A stretch of DNA of 11,660 bases from an uncultured Methylobacter sp. (GTDB lineage Bacteria; Pseudomonadota; Gammaproteobacteria; Methylococcales; Methylomonadaceae). Made by a program: the position numbers and the translations under genes. Below are positions 6,600 to 11,660 of this stretch, one piece after another. The notes below the pieces were generated by a model that saw nothing but the letters and a program-made list of their open reading frames with translations, was not told the DNA's origin and did no database searches. Location: positions 1 through 11,660 of the forward strand of contig CAIKYI010000341.1 of assembly GCA_903831545.1 (NCBI GenBank), in the 5' to 3' direction. The first letter of the stretch is position 1. Every line of letters begins with the position of its first letter.

Positions 6600-8960
6600 C
6601 TATTTTGCATTCCAATATTTACCTTGTTTGTCTCGGATCCCCTGTACTTCCAACACCTTATTTTTAACGTCTACAAAAATTGCTCCGCTATCGGCGGTAT
6701 TTAACCATTTTGCATTAACTTCCCGGTAATTGGTCAAAACCTGTTTATGCGGATGACCAAATTGATTGCGATACCCGGCGGGAATCAATACATAACGGGG
6801 TTGTATGGCGTTGAGAAAGCCGCTTGTAGATGAGGTTTTACTGCCGTGATGCGGGGCACTTATGACATCGGCTTTTAAAGAGTCGCCATAGGTTTCAACC
6901 AGCCAGGATTCTGTTGCCGACTCGATGTCGCCAGTCAACAATACCGTAAGTTGTTCCGACTCTATTTTTAGCACACAGGATTTATCGTTTTCCGATACAA
7001 ACGCCTGCTGAGGGGAAAGCATGGTGAACTTAACGCCATCCCATTGCCAGGTTTGGCCGGCCATACAGTCTACTGGCGCATATTGAACAAGCTGTTGTGG
7101 CGCGCTGGTCAGCACTTGTTCAGTTTTTATACCCCGCATTAGTGAGGCTGCGCCGCCAATGTGATCATTGTCACCATGGCTGATGATGAGACTGTCAATT
7201 TTGCCCAACCCTTTTGCGCGCAAAAAAGGCAGTAATACATTTTGCCCCATATCGCTTTGCTCGGAAAACTTGGCGCCCGTGTCATAAACCAGCAGATGAT
7301 GAGTTGTTTGCACGACAACCGCCAGACCTTGACCAACATCAAGCATTGTCATCGCTATGGTGCCAGTATCAGGTTGTTTTGTCTCCGTAAATACCAACGG
7401 CAAAAACATTACGAAACTTAGCCACCGCGCAGGAATGCCCACCGGAGCCAGTAACAACAAAACACCCGGCACCGCAAAAAGTAAAGCCCAAAGCGCGGGC
7501 GGCGAATGATTGACCGTGGCCAGCGGCAATTCTGCCATCTGGGCCAGCAACCACCACAAACCCTGCAACATGGCATCTACAAAATAAAATAATTTGTCCG
7601 CCAGCGTTTCCGAGATAAACATGATGAGCACTGCCAACAAAGCCAAAGGCACCACAAGAAAACTGATGACCGGTACGGCAACGACGTTGGCTAACGGTGA
7701 AATCACTGAAACCTGTTGAAAAAAAAGCAATAACAAGGGCGACAATCCGACCGACGTGACCCAGTTTAACTTGATAAGCCCCCAAAAATGGCCTGGCGAG
7801 CCCAAACGGCCGGAAACGGCGTAAACAATAAGACTCACGGCAAGAAAAGACAACCAGAAGCCTACGGCTAAAATCGCTAACGGATCGAATGCCAATACCG
7901 CAAATAGAGCAATGGCTAAAGTATTAAAGGGACGGTTATTGCGCTGCAAAACAATGGCGGCCATGGCAATAAGCAACATAATCACCGAGCGCTGGGTGGG
8001 CACAGAAAAACCTGCCAGTCCTGAATAAAAAATCCCGACTATCACCGCCGAAATTGCTGCAATTTTTTGCGGCGACCATCGTAGCCAACCCGTCCAAGCC
8101 CATAATTTAAGAACCAAGAAATAAACCAGACCGGCAATCAGACCAATATGCGACCCAGAAATGACAACCAAATGCGTAGTGCCGGTTTTACGAAAAACAT
8201 CCCACTGTTCTTGAGTAATACTATTGCCATCTCCAAGAGTAAGTGCTTTTATCAGGGCAAGACTCGGGCTGTCACCTAAATTGCTTGATAGCAGATCGGT
8301 AATGGTTTGCCGCCAGACAGCAATATTGCTCCAGGCTGAGTCTCGTCCCAATAACTGTGGTTTGGGGTCAGGACGCACATAACCGGTCGCCCCAATACCT
8401 TCGGTAAATAACTGGCGTTCATAATCAAATCCGCCAGGATTCATGGTACCGTGGACACGCTTTAATTTAACGGTAAAAGCCCAGTTTTGGCCTGCTTTTA
8501 CAGTCTGATCAGGGTAATACCAACTTAATCTCAACTTGGCCGGTAATTTTTGTTCAGCTTTTGAATGATTGCCGAAGATCGCAGAAACAGCCTCCGACTG
8601 GCCTGTAGCGTCGCGGATTGCCACGCCCGTTCCCGACAGGCTTGTGGCATACACCCCATCCCTGGGGATAAAGTCGAAACGGACGCGTTTTTCGTCCTGC
8701 TCGGGCAAATCGGCAATAGTGCCGACAACCCGAATTTCAGTACCTTCCAACGGTTCCAGCAGGCGGCCAGACAATTGATGTATTGCAAAGATAGTTGCCC
8801 AAAGCACGCCGACCACAAAAAATAGACACCGCCAATAACGCAACCATGCAATAATGCAAGCAGCCAAAACACCAGCAATCAGCCATTTAATATCTGGCAA
8901 TACTGGCAATTGTTGTACGAGTAATAGTCCGGCTAGAAATGACAGGGCAGAAACAACCAT
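6600..8960 (-). CDS. comEC: ComEC/Rec2 DNA-uptake channel
   Basis: This inner-membrane protein of 786 residues carries transforming single-stranded DNA into the cytoplasm during natural competence. Hydrophobic N-terminal helices (about 3-63) lead into a soluble DUF4131/OB-like region (about 70-200). The polytopic competence domain follows, with its hallmark GTTHLVVISGSHIGL (260-274) and many membrane segments to about 525. A C-terminal metallo-beta-lactamase-like domain begins at DVGQG (541-545) and has SHGDNDHIGG (594-603), TGDIE (676-680), PHHGS (703-707) and FGHPH (734-738). The metal-site motif lacks the second histidine of HxHxDH (GDNDH here), which from memory is common in this family. 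All three domains are present and full length. AAGG six bases before the ATG is a reasonable ribosome binding site. Neighbouring lolC/lolD and DUF2062 genes match gammaproteobacterial synteny around comEC. Confidence 0.95.
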   Translation of the reverse strand: MVVSALSFLAGLLLVQQLPVLPDIKWLIAGVLAACIIAWLRYWRCLFFVVGVLWATIFAIHQLSGRLLEPLEGTEIRVVGTIADLPEQDEKRVRFDFIPRDGVYATSLSGTGVAIRDATGQSEAVSAIFGNHSKAEQKLPAKLRLSWYYPDQTVKAGQNWAFTVKLKRVHGTMNPGGFDYERQLFTEGIGATGYVRPDPKPQLLGRDSAWSNIAVWRQTITDLLSSNLGDSPSLALIKALTLGDGNSITQEQWDVFRKTGTTHLVVISGSHIGLIAGLVYFLVLKLWAWTGWLRWSPQKIAAISAVIVGIFYSGLAGFSVPTQRSVIMLLIAMAAIVLQRNNRPFNTLAIALFAVLAFDPLAILAVGFWLSFLAVSLIVYAVSGRLGSPGHFWGLIKLNWVTSVGLSPLLLLFFQQVSVISPLANVVAVPVISFLVVPLALLAVLIMFISETLADKLFYFVDAMLQGLWWLLAQMAELPLATVNHSPPALWALLFAVPGVLLLLAPVGIPARWLSFVMFLPLVFTETKQPDTGTIAMTMLDVGQGLAVVVQTTHHLLVYDTGAKFSEQSDMGQNVLLPFLRAKGLGKIDSLIISHGDNDHIGGAASLMRGIKTEQVLTSAPQQLVQYAPVDCMAGQTWQWDGVKFTMLSPQQAFVSENDKSCVLKIESEQLTVLLTGDIESATESWLVETYGDSLKADVISAPHHGSKTSSTSGFLNAIQPRYVLIPAGYRNQFGHPHKQVLTNYREVNAKWLNTADSGAIFVDVKNKVLEVQGIRDKQGKYWNAK

Positions 8961-8999
8961 TTAGGGCCTTGGTGTTTTTTTGGTTAATAAAACCTTCAA

Positions 9000-9171
9000 C
9001 TACTTAACTATTATTAAGTAGTATAGGCTTAATACCCTTTACCGCGTCTAGCGCAGAATGAAGCGGAACCGGGTGGCCTTTATTTTGGATACGTTTCTTT
9101 GGCTTGGCAAAGAAACGTATCCCGCCTTCGGGTGCGAGTACCCGATTAAAAAAATGGGTCGCGCTAGCGAC
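9000..9171. repeat. Composite inverted-repeat element between comEC and the DUF2062 gene
   Basis: Several perfect stems lie in series. CTACTTAA (9000-9007) pairs with TTAAGTAG (9014-9021) over CTATTA. A 15-bp stem pairs 9087-9101 with 9108-9122 over GCTTGG. CGGGT (9129-9133) pairs with ACCCG (9140-9144), and GTCGC (9158-9162) pairs with GCGAC (9167-9171). The minus strand has an open frame across much of it (9243-9004) with a low-complexity, basic product; I take that to be a by-product of the repeat. The element fills most of the gap between divergently transcribed comEC and the DUF2062 gene and so lies where their promoters should be. There is no transposase and no obvious target duplication. 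Confidence 0.55.
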
Positions 9172-9236
9172 ACTACAACCAAGAACTAGCTGCAAAACAG
9201 CAGTACTTAATTGTAATAACAATACCAAAAATAGCG

Positions 9237-9773
9237 ATGCCAAAAGAATCCATACAAAAACTGATCCACAAGTTTATCCCAGACCCTGAAGTCATCAAAC
9301 GACACAAAAACCTGCAGTTTCTTGGCGATAAACTCCACGAACCTAACCTGTGGCACTTAAACAGACGATCTATTTCGATGGCTTTCGCCGTTGGTCTTTT
9401 TTGCGCCTGGATTCCATCTCCCATGCAAATGGTTTTTGCAGCTACGGGGGCCATTTATTACAGAGCCAATATCCCCATTTCCGTGGCATTGGTTTGGATA
9501 ACCAACCCAGTTACCATGCCGCCGTTATTTTATTTCGCTTATAAAGTCGGGCTCTGGTTTATGAATCAGCCTCCGGGCACCCAAGAAGCTGATTTTTCCT
9601 TAAGCCTTATGTTTTCGGGACTGAGCGATGCCTGGCAGCCATTTCTGACCGGCTGCTTTGTTATGGGCATAGTATCATCGGCAATCGGTTACTTTGGCAT
9701 TCAGTATTACTGGAACTATCATGTGACCAAAAAATGGGCGGAAAGGAAGGAGAAAAAGTTAAACGTTAAATAG
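9237..9773 (+). CDS. DUF2062 membrane protein
   Basis: The 178-residue protein has the DUF2062 (PF09835) pattern. A short soluble N-terminus with LNRRSIS (41-47) precedes a membrane segment holding the conserved IPSPMQM (59-65). RANIPISVALVWITNPVTMPP (76-96) has the family's N-x-P and NPxT features, and a last hydrophobic segment spans about 134-156. The C-terminus is strongly basic (KKWAERKEKK). The biochemical function of the family is unknown; membrane location is inferred. It sits between lolD and comEC, as in other gammaproteobacteria as far as I recall, but here it is on the opposite strand to both. Its end is 26 bases from the end of lolD (convergent). The ATG at 9237 has no strong ribosome binding site; it fits the usual family start. 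Confidence 0.88.
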   Translation: MPKESIQKLIHKFIPDPEVIKRHKNLQFLGDKLHEPNLWHLNRRSISMAFAVGLFCAWIPSPMQMVFAATGAIYYRANIPISVALVWITNPVTMPPLFYFAYKVGLWFMNQPPGTQEADFSLSLMFSGLSDAWQPFLTGCFVMGIVSSAIGYFGIQYYWNYHVTKKWAERKEKKLNVK

Positions 9774-9789
9774 TTTAACAATACTTTTT
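9758..9789 (+). terminator. Possible terminator of the DUF2062 gene
   Basis: GTTAAAC (9758-9764) pairs with GTTTAAC (9773-9779) over 8 bases, overlapping the stop codon, and five Ts follow at 9785-9789. The stem is short and AT-rich and the T-run starts six bases after it, so termination would be modest. It sits in the convergent junction with lolD. Confidence 0.4.
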
Positions 9790-9799
9790 CCGTGAACCT

Positions 9800-10480
9800 T
9801 TAGCTTACTATAACCCCATCTTCCATGTGCAAAACTTTGCCCATTCTCGCTGCCAGTTCATGATCATGAGTCACTACCAGAAAGCTTACGTTCAACTCCT
9901 GATTTAATTCCAGCATTAACTGATAAACCTGATCAGCCGTTTTGCTGTCAAGATTTCCGGTCGGCTCATCAGCCAAGATCACCCCGGGTTTATTGATTAA
10001 CGCTCGGGCAACTGCGGATCGCTGCCTTTCGCCGCCAGACAATTCGCCCGGTTTATGTTCAATACGATGTCCCAACCCTACCCGTTTCAATAAGTCCGTT
10101 GCACGAACACTGGCCAGCTTAACCGATAGACCGGCAATTAACAGCGGCATTGCAACATTTTCCAGTACGGTAAACTCACCCAACAGATGATGGGACTGAT
10201 AGATAAACCCCAAAGATTTATTTCTCAGTTTGGCCAATTGGCCTGAACCGACCTGATTGAGATTAACGCCATCCAAAACCACTTTGCCACCACTGGGCTT
10301 TTCAAGCCCGCCCAAGAGATGTAGCAAGGTACTTTTACCTGAACCTGAGGCCCCCATAATAGCGACACGCTCACCCACGCCGATGCTTAAATCAACGCCT
10401 TTTAAAACTTCAACATCCAGTCCACCCTGGTTATAACGCATGGTCAACTGCTGGCATTGCAAGATGCTGGTATTATTCAT
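9800..10480 (-). CDS. lolD: LolD, ATPase of the lipoprotein-releasing ABC transporter
   Basis: This cytoplasmic ATPase of 226 residues powers extraction of outer-membrane lipoproteins from the inner membrane by LolC/E and their hand-over to LolA. Walker A is GASGSGKST (43-51). The Q-loop lies in YQSHHLLGEFTVLENVAMP (94-112), a stretch characteristic of LolD as opposed to MacB or FtsE. The ABC signature is LSGGERQR (147-154), Walker B is VILADE (167-172) and the switch histidine is H205. The length is typical. Its ATG (10478-10480) overlaps the stop codon region of the permease gene by 8 bases, and GGAAG lies about nine bases upstream inside that gene, so translation is probably coupled. It converges on the DUF2062 gene downstream. 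Confidence 0.95.
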   Translation of the reverse strand: MNNTSILQCQQLTMRYNQGGLDVEVLKGVDLSIGVGERVAIMGASGSGKSTLLHLLGGLEKPSGGKVVLDGVNLNQVGSGQLAKLRNKSLGFIYQSHHLLGEFTVLENVAMPLLIAGLSVKLASVRATDLLKRVGLGHRIEHKPGELSGGERQRSAVARALINKPGVILADEPTGNLDSKTADQVYQLMLELNQELNVSFLVVTHDHELAARMGKVLHMEDGVIVS

Positions 10481-11660
10481 ATCTGAGAACTTCCGCCGGA
10501 TTGATTTTAGCTGCCTGCCAGGCAGGATAGATGGTCGCCAATAATGACAATAAAAAGGCCATACCGGCTATCGCATAAACATCTGTCCAGACCAGTTTAG
10601 ACGGTAACTCGGAGATGTAATAAACATCAGCAGCCATAAACTGCACATGAAACAGTTTTTCAATTGCAGGGACGATTGTTTCAACATTCAAAGCCAGCAA
10701 GACGCCGCCTACAGTTCCAAGACCGGTACCGACTAAACCGATAACAGCCCCCAGAACCATAAAAATCCCCATCACCGCACGCGAGGTAAGTCCCTGGGTC
10801 TTTAAAATGGCAATGTCACCACGTTTATCGGTCACCACCATCACCAACGTAGAAACAATGTTAAACGCCGCCACTGCTACAATCAGTAACAAAATAATAA
10901 ACATGACCCTTTTTTCTGTCTGTATTGCCCTAAAGAAATTACTGTGGGCCAGCGTCCAATCGCTGACTTGATAATCATCATACAAAGCAGTTGAAAGGCC
11001 GTGCGTTATCTTGGGCGCGTTAAACAAATCATCAAGCTTGATTCTCAGGCCAGAAACAGCCCCTTCCAATCGAAATAACTTGGCTGCGTCGTCAAGATGA
11101 ATCAAAGCCATATTGCGATCATATTCATACATACCAACCTTAAACACGCCGACTACTGTAAAACGCCGCATCCTGGGCACGATACCGGCTGGCGTAGAGT
11201 TGATCTGCGGACTGATAATAGTAATTTTATCACCCATAAAAACGCCCAGATAGTTGGCCAGCTCAACACCTAAAACAATGCCATACTCACCGGGAACCAG
11301 ATCAGACAGCTTGCCCTCTTTCATCTTGTCAGCGACTTCTGAAACCCTGGATTCATAGTCCGGCAAAATCCCGGTCAACATAGTGCCGCTGACTCGCCGG
11401 TCGGCATTTATCATGACCTGCCCATTAATAAAGGGCGCAGTGCCTTCAACATGTGGATAATTTTTTAACTTCTGTTCCAACGCCTGCCAGTCATCCAACT
11501 GGCCGTATTTTCCGGTTGCAGTTGCATGTGACGTCATGCCTAAAATCCGCTCGCGCAATTCGGCCTCAAAACCGTTCATCACCGACAATACGGCAATTAA
11601 AGCAGTTACGCCAAGAGCTATGCCAAGCACGGACGTTAAAGTAATAAAAGAAATAAACTG
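10473..11660 (-). CDS. lolC: LolC/LolE-type permease of the lipoprotein-releasing transporter (5' end missing)
   Basis: This integral inner-membrane subunit of the Lol transporter selects lipoproteins and passes them to LolA. The frame stays open to the window edge, and the 10 codons beyond the internal GTG at 11630 read QFISFITLTS, continuing the family's N-terminal sequence (SxISxxxMLGIALGVxALI). So the true start lies outside and the GTG is not it. Of 395 visible residues, the first membrane helix is at about 3-27 and a large periplasmic MacB-PCD domain spans about 35-245. Helices lie at about 252-276, 297-324 and 361-380, and the protein ends PAEVLRYE. After the second helix, TDKRGDIAILKTQG (277-290) is the coupling region that contacts LolD. 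LolC and LolE are hard to tell apart alone, and a single LolF-like permease is possible, so the symbol is tentative. No second permease follows lolD. Confidence 0.9.
   Translation of the reverse strand, partial: QFISFITLTSVLGIALGVTALIAVLSVMNGFEAELRERILGMTSHATATGKYGQLDDWQALEQKLKNYPHVEGTAPFINGQVMINADRRVSGTMLTGILPDYESRVSEVADKMKEGKLSDLVPGEYGIVLGVELANYLGVFMGDKITIISPQINSTPAGIVPRMRRFTVVGVFKVGMYEYDRNMALIHLDDAAKLFRLEGAVSGLRIKLDDLFNAPKITHGLSTALYDDYQVSDWTLAHSNFFRAIQTEKRVMFIILLLIVAVAAFNIVSTLVMVVTDKRGDIAILKTQGLTSRAVMGIFMVLGAVIGLVGTGLGTVGGVLLALNVETIVPAIEKLFHVQFMAADVYYISELPSKLVWTDVYAIAGMAFLLSLLATIYPAWQAAKINPAEVLRYE

Noticed and set aside
9004..9243. A 79-residue minus-strand frame upstream of comEC
   Set aside because: It overlaps the inverted-repeat element along most of its length and the start of the DUF2062 gene, and has a composition expected of translated repeat DNA rather than a protein family.
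11628..11630. GTG at 11630 as the start of the LolC/E permease
   Set aside because: The frame continues upstream to the window edge with residues matching the family's conserved N-terminus, so the gene is cut by the window.

Overview
The window looks like a core-genome stretch of a gammaproteobacterium. The main evidence is the LolC/E-type permease, LolD, DUF2062 protein and ComEC cluster together with a GrxC-type glutaredoxin. The short dispersed inverted repeats in the gaps recall those I associate with Methylococcales-type methanotrophs, but that assignment is a guess from general knowledge. No tRNA, rRNA, transposase, phage gene or CRISPR array was seen.

Layout, left to right. Positions 1-66 are probably the tail of an upstream gene. 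A gap of about 400 bases follows, holding a compact inverted-repeat element (251-354). Two plus-strand genes come next, a class II aldolase/adducin-family protein (471-1121) and glutaredoxin 3 (1157-1417), 35 bases apart. A second repeat-bearing gap (1418-1692) separates them from a convergent minus-strand gene for a large LonB-type ATP-dependent protease (1693-4089). Upstream of that is a gap of about 430 bases whose one clear element is a strong minus-strand terminator (4375-4420). It belongs to a secreted phospholipase C/acid phosphatase-family phosphoesterase gene (4524-6413).

The right half is the envelope and competence block. It contains comEC/rec2 (6600-8960, minus), an inverted-repeat-rich gap, a DUF2062 membrane protein (9237-9773, plus), lolD (9800-10480, minus) and a lolC/lolE-type permease (10473 to the window edge, minus, 5' end cut off).

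How they work together. LolC/E and LolD form the inner-membrane ABC machine that extracts lipoproteins for delivery to the outer membrane, and their genes overlap by 8 bases, so they are surely co-expressed. ComEC moves single-stranded DNA across the inner membrane during transformation. The DUF2062 gene sits between lolD and comEC but points the other way, so the block is not one simple operon. The Lon-like protease and phosphoesterase genes look like independent single-gene units. I found no convincing undescribed system; the most unusual material is the repeat elements that fill the gene-free gaps.
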